The translations under genes were made by a program, and so were the position numbers. From the NCBI GenBank assembly GCA_029237695.1, contig CM055278.1, forward strand, positions 72,717,188 through 72,781,187: a DNA stretch of 64,000 bases. Direction: 5' to 3'. The notes beneath the pieces were generated by a model. The model ran no database searches. It was not told the origin of the DNA and was given only the letters and a program-made list of their open reading frames with translations. This DNA is from Conchocele bisecta. Its lineage: Eukaryota > Mollusca > Bivalvia > Lucinida > Thyasiridae. Numbering within the stretch: position 1 is the first letter of the stretch; every line of letters starts with the position of its first letter. Of this stretch, positions 1 to 12,029 are shown piece after piece.

Positions 1-494
1 ACACGACGCGGGCAACCACCATGCTCCTCTACTTCCTGTAAAAAGTAGCCATCAATAACTCTTGGGTCATTGTTGGTATAGTACGCCTTCAACCATATCA
101 TTTGTCTTGAAAAACCGCAAGTACAACCACTTATGTACACACCAAATGGCTTCAGCTTATCGTACCCATCCAGATGCCAGAGAAAATTAGGACCTGCCGA
201 ATAATATAATCTTCTACGGATACGCCCAGCAGTTCTGAAAGCCAGTCCTACCGGATCCAACTGTTGTAGAATTTGCCGAACGTCATTTTGTCTCAGTGTC
301 AACCCAAATTCACTACATCTATGCCACATGATTCGATATCCATGCAGCTGACCCGATGCCCTCAGCTGTTCTTGTATAAACTCTACCGCATCACGTGGCT
401 CACAGTATGACATGCGACCAAGATGTAATGATTGCAATATATTTTTCAAATGTCTTAAACTCAGTCGGATGTTATATATATATATATTATTTCT
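1..494 (-). CDS. Integrase-core-domain (DDE/RVE-like) protein, partial
   Basis: Reading the minus strand, the frame is open from about 494 to the window edge (about 160 codons, no stop), with an internal ATG at 413-415. It shows the short landmarks GPNFLWHLDGYDKLKPFG, ISGCTCGFSR and YYTNNDPRVIDGYF, typical of a large multicopy metazoan family with a putative integrase catalytic core (first catalytic Asp in the HLDGYDKLK segment). An N-terminal helical part precedes it. Such proteins are transposon-derived, and the catalytic strand chemistry is inferred from family, not shown. The 3' end lies outside the window. The start is unclear because the frame runs into a TA microsatellite near 474-490. 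It is not physically linked to the viral element at 17360. Confidence 0.7.
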
Positions 495-601
495 CTATAT
501 TTAATACCAATATTAAAGTAAAACTTAATCAAACCACGTCGATTTGCATCCATTCTCTGTTATTTTTCATTCAAGATGGTGGTGTAATATCTGCTATCCT
601 A

Positions 602-1012
602 TTGGCTGATTATGTCGTGGGAACGAGATGCTATGTCGTGGTAACGAGATGCTATCTCGTGGGAACGACATAGCTAACTCGTGGTAACGAGATCCTATCT
701 CGTGGGAACGAGATGTTAACTCGAGGGAACGAGATGCTATGTCGTGGGAACGACATAGCTAACTCGTGGTAACGAGATCCTATCTCGTGGGAACGAGATG
801 CTAACTCGAGGGAACGAGATGCTATCTCGTGGGAACGACATAGCCAACTCGTGGTAACGAGGTCCTATCTCGTGGGAACGAGATCCTATGTCGTAATAAC
901 GAGATGCTATGTCGTGGGAACGACATAGCTAAGTCGTGGTAACGAGATGCTATATCGTGGGAACGAGATGCTATGTCGTGGTAACGAGATGCTATGTCGT
1001 GGGAACGACATA
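602..1012. repeat. Array of short palindromic TCGTGGGAACGA units
   Basis: About 18 units of roughly 21-24 bp. Each contains a small inverted repeat such as CTCGTGGGAACGAG, joined by GATGCTAT or ACATAGCTA. The predicted ORFs across it are repeat translation. A related array with TTCGTTCCCACGAA cores lies at 32060-32310. Confidence 0.85.
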
Positions 1013-1715
1013 GAACACAATTTGCGCATGTCCCTTTTAAGCTTCCGTAATATACAGCGTTCTAATGGCATCATATATGTACATGTAGTGTGGCCACTAA
1101 TTAGCACAATATACAATATGCATTTATTCGCCCGGCTCTGGTTTATCACACTTATCGATCACCTATTTTCATCGACACTGGTATCGGCAAAAATATATTA
1201 ATGTCAACACCGAAACGTCGAAAGTTGACAAAAAATGCGGAAGATATGCTTGATTTTTCTAAATCAATATCGGCGGAAAGGGGCAAAGCGATCATGGTGG
1301 TATATTCAAGAGCCGGTCTTATATGTACTTATAATAGCTATGGAAATGTACGGAACGACCGCTGTTCGGAACTTTACTTACCTTCAGTATGTACGTCTGT
1401 GTCATATACATGTATGGAGTATAAGGAAATACAACCATAAGTATTGCCGCGCAACATGTCGCCGATATTGTTTTCAAAAACAAAATCTGCCAACATTCGA
1501 GCTTTTCTGAAAAATATTTGACTGATTTTCGAATTCAATACAGGCGGAAAACGGCGATGCGTTATAATAGGTCATTCAACAGCTATGTGCATACGCCGTT
1601 TACGTCCAGACAAGCCCAAGATCAAATTGTGCATCCGAGCAGTGTGTCTGATCAGGGCTTACACTGTTCGCCATTTGATCACGGAAGTAGCATTACTATT
1701 CTCAACAGTCGTATG
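1013..1715. other. No gene seen; dispersed repeat copy
   Basis: Only short unsupported ORFs. The part around 1090-1290 recurs in diverged form at about 35990-36200 (shared CGTCGAAAGTTGACAAAAAA and a GCCCGG..CTGGTTT block), so it is a dispersed repeat. Confidence 0.5.
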
Positions 1716-2150
1716 GAGAGAACAGTTCGTTTATTATTGGCGTATGCGTAGGGCGGAGAGAGGGAGAGAGGGAGAGAGGGAGAGAGGGAGTGAACTACGA
1801 TGATAAGTTTAAAGAGTTTAAAGCGGGTTTCCTCGGGTACCTTAGTCCACGAAATTGTCCTACCGGCATTGTCCGAGGGGTCAGGTTTGTTTACATAGGG
1901 ATTATTCAATCCTGCTCTTCATCATACTTTTCCGCCTGAACTTCATGCTCTTCTTCATCCTCTTCCTCCCAGCGGTAAGATGCAAGGGGACGGAAGTCCT
2001 CACGGATCAAGAACGATAACTCTCACATACACTCTTGAATCAAGTTACCGCGTAATCGGCCCCCATGCGTTTACATTGTATTTCACTCCCTCTCTCCCTC
2101 CGCCCTACGCAATACGCATAGGCCATTAATAAACGAACTGCTCTCTCCAT
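1716..2150. mobile_element. Foldback (MITE-like) element with GGGAGAGA microsatellite
   Basis: The left arm GAACAGTTCGTTTATTATTG ... GCGTAGGGCGGAGAGAGGGAG near 1718-1770 is mirrored by the right arm near 2085-2145 (CTCCCTCTCTCCCTCCGCCC ... AATAAACGAACTGCTC). A GGGAGAGA microsatellite lies at 1752-1790. No coding capacity. Confidence 0.65.
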
Positions 2151-2572
2151 AATACTCTCAACACATGGATTATATTATATATCACAATTTGTGATATATT
2201 CGTGCGAATGCGTCACATATCGTGAAGAATAATGTACGTACGAATACATCACACAAATGTGTGACGTTTACGTTTGGCATCACTACCCCTTGCAACAAAA
2301 ACGAATGTGTCACATGTTACAAAAACTCTAACAAAAATTAATAAAATATTGTCCAGACTAATATGTCACATGAACATTCGAATGGGGGATAACAGTGCTT
2401 TAAAATAAAACAGAATAGAGCAGGCATATTCGCTGGGTTATTTGAAAGTCATGCCACGCATGCAGACAAGGTAAATATAAATGCTTTGATTTAACGATGG
2501 CATTGGCTCGATGACCTTGCATGTCGATACCGACTATTTAAGTCACGAATGTGTCTTGTCTTGCCCAAGGAC

Positions 2573-2651
2573 ACGCCGAATCTAACACGGGATTCTAACT
2601 CGGTGTCTCCCGATCAGGAGTCCGATGCTCTACCCACTGAGCTATTTCAGC
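2573..2651 (-). repeat. tRNA-like SINE head
   Basis: The minus strand reads TAGCTCAGTGGGTAGAGC (A box and D arm) followed by GAGTTAGAATCCC (B-box-like). The acceptor and T stems pair poorly, so this looks like a tRNA-derived SINE head or a decayed tRNA copy and not a working tRNA gene. Confidence 0.5.
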
Positions 2652-2679
2652 TGATTTCAGACAGCACTAGGGGCGTATC

Positions 2680-3270
2680 ATGTTATGGCGCTTATCGTCT
2701 GTCCGTCTGTTAGCGATTTGGTTTGCGCTGAAAATAGTCTTCACATAGGATTCTCAAACTTGGTATGCAGGTCAGTAACGACCAGTGTATGACCAGTTTG
2801 ACTTGACTACAGTGTATCAAAGGTCAACATCGCGGTGACTTTAGACAATAAAACAGTTGCCGCTCTATAACTCGAGAACGCCATGACCTAGGATGCCCAG
2901 TATTGGTTATCAAGTTAGTCATGACCAGCAAATGACCCCTATTGATTTGAGGCCAATAGGTCAAAGGTGAAGGTCGCGGGGTGACCTTGGACAATACAAC
3001 GAGTTCGGCTCAATAACTCAAGAACAGTTGGTGCTAGGATGCTCAAATGGTTGATTTTGAGGTCACTATGCACATTGTGGCACCATTGCGTGTCTTTTTG
3101 GGAAGGGGGTGGGGGAGGGCTTATATGTTTGACAAACAACTCTTGTTAAACGAATATGTTAAATGTCAATCGGTCATTCTAAGCTACCATCGGGCGTATA
3201 TTTCTCTGCTTAGTTTAGTAGTTGCCTCCTGCACTTGTATTCATTGTAACCCTTTCAACACCAAGTAACT
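2680..3270. repeat. Degenerate AGGTCA/ACCTTGGACAATA-type repeat
   Basis: Two or three diverged units of roughly 120-140 bp carrying AAAGGT..AACATCGCGGTGAC, ATAACTC(G/A)AGAAC and (C)TAGGATG(C)(C/T)CA motifs. The pattern is a common dispersed invertebrate repeat. No gene. Confidence 0.55.
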
Positions 3271-4450
3271 CCATGGTATTGTCAAGGTCATTACCAAGGT
3301 CAGGAATGATCGAGACAAATAGTCTCCCCTATTATCATATGAACCAAGTATACTTCAATTGTTATGACGTTATGGCCAATATAGCTTGATCTGACGAACG
3401 AAAAATGGTAAAAATGCAGTTGAAGTGTAAGGGATAGGCTAGAGTAGATAAGTACACGTAGTCACTTAATCACTTATAATGTACACTATATTACATGGGA
3501 ACACACAGGAATACATGATACATTGATATGCGAACATCACTGTACGGTGCATGATACTATTCAATTACAAGGTTGTAAGCCAATCAACTGTTATACTTTA
3601 ACGCAACTTAAAACTATAGACGAATAAACTCAGTATGTGGTATCTGAATGGTCCCGTAGTGGACAATAGTATGAATGCACAACTACTTTGATGATCGCTA
3701 ATCAAAGTGAAATAACATACAAGTACAACATGGCAGAACGAACATTGGAGGACAAATGCAATCATCTGAGCTACCCCAGTGCTGGCGTATCTCAATAGAT
3801 AGTGGTAACCTCTGAGTATTCAAGGTCCCAAGGTCTGCCTCACCCGCAGTATGAGGTCTAGTCACCAATATGGCTATTATCCAACTTCAAGTTGATTAAT
3901 CCATAAACAATATATGTAGTCTTACTACAATCCCTTAGCCATGATATGCCATGATAGGAGTATTACCATACACTATCAAAGTATACATATGTATTGCCTA
4001 TGCAATATATTTCCAAAGTCTGAATGTCAAAGTCAAAGCCGGATGTGGTTACATCACATGGTAGTCAATAACGATAATGTTCCGGAAGCTGGTACCGAAA
4101 GTAAAGTTCCAAAGGTAGACTGTCGCGAAGTATTATTTCCGGAAGTGGTGGACCAGATGTAAATTTCCTATGGTATCACTAGACTGTAGCAACCCGGATG
4201 TGGTGGACCGGATGTAAAGTATCCATGGTGAATCAATTGGTTGTAATACCGGAAGTGGTGGTCAGGATAGTAAAGTTCCGATATAATACAAATTGGCGAT
4301 TATCACGTTGGCTAAGACGCCGGGAAAAATTTCACATAGGTGACATTCAACTCGGTGGTAGTATAATAATATGATATATGTGTATTGTGTTTCACTTCAC
4401 TAATCTATGGCTGTGACTGTCTACTGAACGCGATGTAGATATCACACACT
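3271..4450. repeat. Gene-poor stretch with a degenerate tandem repeat at 4075-4290
   Basis: From 3271 to 4070 I see nothing beyond short ORFs. Between 4075 and 4290, four diverged units repeat (T)TCCGGAAG(T)GGTGGACC(A/G)GATGTAAA at about 60-70 bp spacing. Confidence 0.5.
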
Positions 4451-4724
4451 GCTCTATACAGGCCTGTACCCGGAGCTGCTACACACACTGCGCCAGACAG
4501 ACGTACGGACACTCGGACGACCTGGTACTCTGCACTGACTGGGGTCTGCCCTCAACGAGTGGACCAATACGTCCAATGTGGCTCGCTGGAGCGATCTCAA
4601 GAGGCTACAAAATGAAATGAGCCTCCAATTGCTGGACAAATACGCACAGACGGACATACAGGATGCACAACGGACTAAAACGGGAATCGAACAACGGCAA
4701 ATCACAGCTGAAATAAAATGTTGT
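4450..4724 (+). pseudogene. Possible exon of an unrecognised host gene (decayed?)
   Basis: A more coding-like, GC-richer stretch. The frame through 4578-4724 is open, polar and helix-like (KRLQNEMSLQLLDKYAQ), and the same frame continues upstream through a YPELLHTLRQ segment, broken by one TGA near 4538. A possible acceptor, CTGCTCTATACAG, ends near 4459. A good donor, TGTTGTAAGTAC, lies near 4724. I do not recognise the product. It could be a pseudo-exon or chance, as no partner exon was found nearby. Confidence 0.25.
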
Positions 4725-4729
4725 AAGTA

Positions 4730-5925
4730 CATACCAAAATCCTCCGTGTCACTGGTGAATACAGTACTATCCTTCTGCTACCAGCAAATATGTGTCCCAA
4801 CAGCACATTGCGAGACATCGCTTATATACGCACCAGCGAAACCACGCACGGAATAATGAATATGCCTACCCCTCGTTCGACACTCAGCATAAATATTACA
4901 AAACCATGGCTTTTGCCATTTCATCCGTGGGTTATATTTGGCATAAATATATGTTCCCACGCCATAAATTCAACCAAACTAGTGTACAGCCCTAGCGGAA
5001 TAAATACCATCCAACATGGTATATCCCACACTACCATAAATCTGCACACTATAGACCCAGATCTCATAATGCGAAATGGACTCCACTGGTCTCGACATAC
5101 GAGGGTCGCTTTTTGGCCCCGCCAAACCCGTCCATATCGGTACTACGGCTGTACACTCAAATGAGAGTGTAGCACATACTAAACTGAAATAGCGTGGTCA
5201 TTTAAGGAAATATCACGACACAAAGCATCACCAGTATGGGATCTGATATATCCGTGTTGGCCAGTACCAGGCTATGCTGAAACACTAACCCGTAGCATAC
5301 ATAACAGGGCAGACCATGGTATGGTCTGCGCTATATACTGGCTTCACCTACAGAAGGTCCCTTATCTGGTGAACAACTGACACGCGGATAAACTCGGCCG
5401 CCCACGGATAGTGGACGTCCGTAATACCAAAAGGGGTCTTTTCACTAGCGAAACCAGCACACGCAGTCACAAAGTTCTCTACCACACACATGCATAGTCT
5501 GTGGCAAATATGGTGTGACATCAGTAAAACATTGCTCATAAAATGGACGGGTATTTAAATCTGCAAAAAGGACACGCATAAACGTATTTCCACCAATACA
5601 ACATAAGCCCCGTTATTACACGCACATTGTATATGGCAAATGTACATGCTAAATCACAGGTATGTAAAAATCACAGGTGTGTGAAATCACAGGTATGTGG
5701 AATCACAGGTATGTGAATCAATAATACGCACAACAATACAACACAGTACCACACATCACAAATATACAATTATACGGAAATCCGGAATGTACAAGAATGC
5801 ACGTGTCACGCGACAGTTATATTTCACACTATTCCATTAACCATGAGAGGTTTGTTATAAATTTAAAACATTTTACATTTTGTTGTCAGATATTGGCGGT
5901 CAAAATAGAAATGTTATCACAAATA
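4730..5925. other. No supported gene; small ATCACAGGTATGTG tandem at 5655-5725
   Basis: Contains ORFs of up to 124 codons with no recognisable domain. A short four-unit tandem of (A)ATCACAGGTATGTG lies at 5655-5725. Confidence 0.4.
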
Positions 5926-5929
5926 GTGC

Positions 5930-5990
5930 AGATCCTGATGAGACGGCTCGTTACGAGCCGGCTCATCTGGATGTACACTATTTGCAAACT
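5930..5990. mobile_element. Palindromic micro-element, GTGCAGATCCTGATGAG family, copy 1
   Basis: A near-perfect hairpin: AGTGCAGATCCTGATGAGAC, then CGGCTCGTTACGAGCCG, then the mirrored arm. The same hairpin occurs at 31815-31873 and 36434-36491, and a variant at 59336-59402. Confidence 0.7.
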
Positions 5991-6114
5991 CCAGGTATGT
6001 GGTGTTGAATGGGTTAAAGGAATATTATTACATTTGACATAAAATGTGTTAAACGTTGTTATGCCCCCTATGCGATAGCAAGGGTGGCATATTGCTTTGT
6101 TCACGAGGTTCCGT

Positions 6115-6150
6115 ATGTACGTCCGTCCGTCCGTACGTCCGTCCGTGTAC
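6115..6150. repeat. CGTC/CGTA microsatellite
   Basis: Short run of CGTC and CGTA tetranucleotides. Confidence 0.7.
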
Positions 6151-6471
6151 ATTTGCGTCGAAAACTTTGTCCCAGTTGTCCCCATCATGTCAGATCTTCA
6201 ATATTACTTGAAGGATTGCTTTAATATTTGGACAGTTCATTCTCCTGAACATGTGTGACACACTCACACCAACAATGACACAACTATACTGTTCAAAATA
6301 ATATCGTCTCGTAATAATTTTGTCGTCACCATTAAGTGCGATTTTTTGTCGCGCTGGCTTGCCGACAGCGCCATATAGTCGGCACGATAATTGTGCTGTT
6401 AAATCCAGTAAATGTCCCGGTAAAATGCCCCGCAGTGCAGGGCCATTTGGTTGGTGAACGTCACAGCATAT

Positions 6472-7798
6472 GTTTAGCAACAGCTAAAGAACCTGTAATG
6501 TCACCGCAGTGCGGGACATCGTCGGCGGTTAAAGCCCCGGTGAATGCCCGGTATGCCCAGATAAAGCCCCGCTACTCCCCTGGAGGGGAGTGGTGCGGGA
6601 ATATACATTGACTGATGATAAAATATGCTTTTAAAATCTAAAGCTGATATCATTTTAATCATCTAAATAGAACACCCAATGATTGGAACATTATTATATA
6701 TGTAAAGTGTATTGGACATGTAAATATTGAACAGGCGAATCTGACCATCGGCTAACAATTTGTACCATAATGTTTTATATTTAGTTACTATTATCATAGA
6801 AGTTTACATTTCATGCGATAGACTCTATATCACAGACATGGAGATTAAAAAGTAATATAGCAAGAGGCCCAAATGGGCATGTTCGCTCACCTGAAATTAT
6901 TATCCAAATTATAAAGTAAGTTAGAAATGGTCCAGACTGTCTATTACATGTATATATACCATCAAAATTGTTCTTTCCACCATCGTAATAGTTGGCTTGA
7001 AACATAAACATTGAGATCAATGTAAACAGTATAATGCTTATACAACAGCATTAACAAATGTGATGCAGAACAAATATGAATAAATGATAACCGGTATATA
7101 TAACAGACAGTCTGGTGCACAAGGAAAAGACGCTTGAAATCACTGATAAACTTTCGGCGGGCGGTCATCTTAAATTATGTAATCATCCGATGTCGACCAA
7201 AAATGCTCAAGAGTGATCGTCTTGTCGATACCTTTGAGTTGATATATGACATGACCATAAACGGTAAAATATGAAATTTGACCCCTACTTGACCCCTCCG
7301 GCCCGCCCTTTCTTGACCCAGGCGCCACCATTTGAACAAATCTGACACAGTGTTAACTATCGATCATTCCTACCCAGTGTCATCGGAATCCGTCAGGCGG
7401 TTCGGGAGAAGATTTGTTTTTAAGAATTTGACATACTTTTTGACGGCGGCCATTTTGGATTATGCGATGATCTCCATTTTAACAAATATGAAAAGTCTTC
7501 ACCCATGGACCATAACTGTGAAGGTTTTCCAATATCAGCCCGGAGGTTCATGAAAATAAGACGTTTGAAATCTTTAATAAAATAATGACCTTTTGACATT
7601 TCGGCGGTCATCTTGGATTACGTAATGTTCATATTTCGACAATACATGCTCCAAAGTGATCGTCTTGTCGATACATTCGATTTGATAATGATATGACCAT
7701 ATTCGGTCAAGTTTGAAATTTGCGATTGTGTGACATATTCGTTTATACCAAAAAGTGAAAAATATTTGGGTGAGATTTTCGGTTTGTGATGTACAGTA
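6472..7798. repeat. 1.3 kb dispersed repeat R, copy 1
   Basis: Begins near AGCAACAGCTAAAGAACC and runs to GGTTTGTGATGTA. A direct copy, clearly more than 90% identical by eye, spans 33838-35165. It contains AGCAAGAGGCCCAAATGGGC and repeated CGGCGGCCATTTTGGATTA / CGGCGGTCATCTTGGATTA segments. No intact coding frame. Likely a mollusc non-autonomous element. Confidence 0.8.
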
Positions 7799-8045
7799 AC
7801 GCTTTTCTGCTCCTTACCTATTTGTATATACTAATATCGTATACATATCGTAATCCTATAGTATTGGTATATTTAATTAGCATATCGTATGATCATATAC
7901 TATTGGTATGTTTGTACCATATCATCGTATAGTACAGATTGTTTACATTATACAAACGTACTATACGAATATTATACAAACATACGATATCCGTTCGTAT
8001 ATACGATATATCCGTACGGATATGGTATGAATACACAGTGTGGTC
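7799..8045. mobile_element. TATCGTAT-rich palindromic element, copy 1
   Basis: AT-rich sequence of repeated ATCGTATAGTA, TACGATAT and TTGGTAT, beginning with AACGCTTTTCTGCT. An inverted relative lies at 16560-16818 and ends with the same AGCAGAAAAGCGCTA terminus. No coding. Confidence 0.6.
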
Positions 8046-8447
8046 ATCGTGCGGTTAAAATATACCAATGCACCGGTTCGTTTCGCATGTAAACATCCCG
8101 TTTTCATTTCGATTATCTGCCACAATTTTAAGTTTTTCAAAATGAATAAATGTTCAGTTTTACGATACAGAATCAATTTAAAACTGAGGATTGTGAAGTA
8201 CGGTATTACAGTGCATCTTATACATGTGTGTTCAATACAGTAATTCATCAGTAATTCATCATTGTACTCCGCACCAGCGCCGGGGACACAAAACAATGAT
8301 CCCCCACACACCAACCATCTACATTTCGAGTCCTAAAAGTTCCGGTATATATCACACAGTGGGAACAATGTGTATCACCAACATCACCAGTTTTTGTCTA
8401 TGACTACACTACACCCCAACCCCGACCACCACTTCTGTGTGTAACGC

Positions 8448-10959
8448 AGGATGACGTGGCCGACTGATCAAGTGCTAAACTAGTCCTGGTGCGATGGCCG
8501 ATTGATCAAGTGCTATACTAGTCCTGCTGCGATGGCCGACTGATCAAGGGTAAAACTAGTCCCAGTGCGATGGCCGACTGATCAAGGGCTAAACTATTCC
8601 TGGTGCGATGGTCGACTGATCAAGTTCTAAACTAGTCCTGGTGCGATGGCCGACTTATCAAGTTCTAATCTAGTCCTGGTGCGATGGCCGACTGATCGAG
8701 TGCTATACTAGTCCTGGTGCGATGGCCGACTGAGCAAGGGCTAAACTAGTCCCGGTGGGATGGCCGACTCATCAAGGGCTAAACTATTCCTGGTGCGATG
8801 GTCGACTCATCAAGTTCTAAACTAGTCCTGGTGCGATGGCCGACTGATCTAGTCTAAACTAGTCCTGGTGCGATGGCCGACTGATCAAGTGATGTACTAG
8901 TCCTGGTGCGTGGCCGACTGATCAAGGGTTATACTAGTCCTGGTGCGATGGCCGACTGATCAAGTGATAAACTAGTCCCGGTGCGATGGCCGACTGATCA
9001 ATGGCTAAACTAAACTTCCTGGTGCGATGGTCGACTGATCAAGTTCTAAACTGACTGATCAAGTGATAAACTAGTCCCGGTGCGATGGCCGACTGATCAA
9101 TGGCTAAACTATTCCTGGTGCGATGGTCGACTGATCAAGTTCTAAACTAGTGCTGGTGCGATGACCGACTGATCAAGTTCTAAACTAGTCTTGGTGTGAT
9201 GGCCGACTGATCGAGTGCTATACTAGTCCTGGTGCGATGGCCGACTAATCAAGGGCTAAACTAATCCCGGTGCGATGGCGACTGATCAAGGGCTAAACTA
9301 TACTGGTGCGATGGTCGGCACTGATCAAGTGCTAAACTAGTCTGGTGCGATGGCCGACTGGAAATATTCAATGTTATAATTCAAATAGTCCTGGTGCGAT
9401 GGCCGACTGATCTAGTTCTAAACTAGTCCCTGGTGCGATGGCCGACTGATCAAGTGCTGGTACTAGTCCTGGTCGTGGCCGACTGATCAAGTGATACTAG
9501 GTCCTGGAAAGGTGCGATGGCCGACTGATCAAGGGCTATACTATCCTGTGGCGATGGCCGACTGATCAAGTGCTAAACTATCCTGGTGCGATGGCCGACT
9601 GATCAAGCGGTGCTAAACTATCCCGGTGCGATGGCCGACTGATCAATGGCATAAACTATTCCAAGGTGGTGCGATGGTCGACTGATCAAGTTCTAAACTA
9701 GTCTTGGTGTGGATGCCGACTGATCGAGTGCTATACTAGTCCAATCGGTGCGGATGGCAAGTTCTAATCAGGGCTAAACTAATCCCTGGTGCGATGGCCG
9801 ACTGATCAAGGGTCTAAACTATTCCTGGTGCGAGGATGTCGACTGATCAAGAATCTAAACTAGTCTTGGTCGACGATGTTCGATGGCCGGACGATCAAGT
9901 ATAAACTAGTCCTGGTGCGATAATGGGCCGACTGATCGATGTGCTATACAAGTCCTAAAGACGATGGCAAGACTGATCAAGTGGCTAAACTAATCCCGGT
10001 GCGATGGCTGACTCATCAAGTGCTAAAGTAGTCCTGGTGTGATGACCGACTGATCAAGTTCTAAACTAGTCCTGGTGCGATGGCCGACTGATCAAGGGCT
10101 AAACTAGTCCCTGTGCGATGGCCGACTGATCAAATGCTAAAGTAGTCCTGGTGTGATGGCCGACTGATCAAATGCTATACTCGGTGGCCGACTGATCACG
10201 TGCTATACTGGGCATGGTGAGATGGACAACTGATCAAGAGCTATACTGGGCATGGTGCAATGGGCGACTGATCAAGCGATATACTAGTTATGGTGCGATG
10301 GCAGACTGCTCAAGTGCTCTACTAGTCATGGTGCGATGGCCGACTGATCAAGTTCTATACTAGTCCTGGTGCGATGGCCGACTGATCGAGGGGGAAAGTA
10401 GTCCTGGTGCGATGGCCGACTGATCAAGGGCTAAACTAGTCCTGGAGCGATGGCCGACTGATCAAGTTCTATACTAGTGATGGTGAGATGGTCGACGGAT
10501 CAAGTGCTAAACTTGTCCTGGAGCAATGGCCGACTGATCAAGTTCTAAACTAGTCCTGGAGCGATGGCCGACTGATCAAGTTCGAAACTAGTCCTGGTGC
10601 GATGGCCGACTGTTCGAGTGCTATACTTGTCCTGGTGCGATGGCCGACTGATCAAGGGCTAAACTAGTCCCGGTGCGATGGCCGACTGATCAAGTGCTAT
10701 ACTAGTCCTGGTGCGATGGCCGACTGATCAAGTTCTAAACTAGTCCTGGTGCGATGGCCGACTGATCAAGTGCTATACTAGTCCTGGTGAGATGGTCAAC
10801 TGATCAAGTTCTAAACTAGTCCTGGAGCGATGGCCGACTGATCACGTGCTAAACTGGTCCTGGTGCGATGGCCGACTGATCAAGTTCTAAACTAATCCTG
10901 GTGCGATGGCCGACTGATCAAGTGCTAAACTAGTCCTGGTGCGATGGCCGACTGATCGA
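8448..10959. repeat. Minisatellite, 38-bp unit, about 65 copies
   Basis: Unit of about 38 bp, read as GGTGCGATGGCCGACTGATC followed by AAGTGCTAAACTAGTCCT. Copies vary at fixed sites (GTGCTA/GGGCTA/TTCTAA, CCT/CCC). The middle (about 9300-9960) has many small indels, while both flanks are cleaner. There are no unique spacers, so it is not a CRISPR array. TGATCA is a BclI site in nearly every unit. Confidence 0.95.
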
Positions 10960-11346
10960 ATCGCATGCCATAATAACTAAATGGCCATGTCCTGCATGTT
11001 TTGGCCGCCGAGGCATTTGATAGTACAAACAATTTTTTTATTGAAACAAAACTTTAGCCCGTTGACGTAAAACATGCCGCACCCGCCGAGGCTTTGATAG
11101 TATACCCAAAAACTTTAACTAAAAAAACACTTTAACCAAAAACTTTATCCTGAATGCACACCAATGTGCCGACTATATCGCTCTGTCTGCAAGCGAGCCC
11201 AACACAAACTTTAAGGGAAATTTCAAAGTAATTTGACCGTGACATTGGGCACATATAAATACTAATGAAAATGTGGGTGACAAATACACAGTATGTGAAG
11301 TTTCGAGTGAATTGGTGAAGCGGTTTCAGAGATATAGTGTTCTTAA
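10960..11346. other. No gene; degenerate CTTTAACC-type repeat
   Basis: Diverged pieces of a repeat carrying AAACTTTAAC, TTTCAAAGT(A/C)ATTTGACC and ATGAAAATATGGATGA. The same family continues between the MITEs at 12034-12908. Confidence 0.5.
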
Positions 11347-12029
11347 AGGTACATGCCCACTCAGTAGGCACACACTGTTCTTTATATCAGAGACATCATC
11401 TGAGACTTTTTCGGGAAAAATAAACATTAATTCACCATTAATACACATATTTATTGGCATTATTATACATTTTATATCAGACGTAAATTTCCACACTGCT
11501 ATCAGGGGCGATAACCGTGTTTCCTTAAAAAGACATTACTATTCATTTTTTGATGTGCAATGATCATACTTTATAATCTGTCGAAAACAATATATTTTTC
11601 AGGGGATCACATTTAATTAGTATAAGTAATTAAAAAGATATCATGCCCAATTTGCCTATGAAAATAGCCTGATATCACCGCGTGTCACTATCAGTGAAAT
11701 AAACATTACTAAATGATTATATCCATATAACGGGCACTCGTAATGTTTAGAACTGGTGGAATAGTGACAAAATTATACACTTATTTAATTCCTACAAATA
11801 ACTGAGTGGGTATGTACCTTTAATTAGCATAAATAATTAAAAAATATCATGCCTCATTTGAATATGAAAATAGCTTGATACCACCGCTAGTTATTATCAG
11901 TAAAATAAATATTATTAAATGATTATATATGGATAGCGGGAACACATATTTTTTAGAATAGTGACACAATTATACACTTATTTAATTGCTATAAAGAACA
12001 GTTTGTGCCTACTGAGTGGGCATGTACCT
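11347..12029. mobile_element. TTAA-flanked MITE (piggyBac-like ends), composite
   Basis: Starts AGGTACATGCCCACTCAGTA after TTAA (11343-11346) and ends TACTGAGTGGGCATGTACCT before TTAA (12030-12033). A second end at 11819, followed by TTAA, shows an internal 473-bp copy plus an extra half. TTAA target use and the inverted ends fit the piggyBac superfamily. No transposase. Confidence 0.75.

Noticed and set aside
4790..5164. 124-codon plus-strand ORF
   Set aside because: No recognisable domain, overlapping ORFs in other frames, and composition like the surrounding non-coding DNA.
8448..10959. CRISPR-like repeat array
   Set aside because: Units are contiguous variants of one sequence without unique spacers, and the DNA is eukaryotic; it is a minisatellite.
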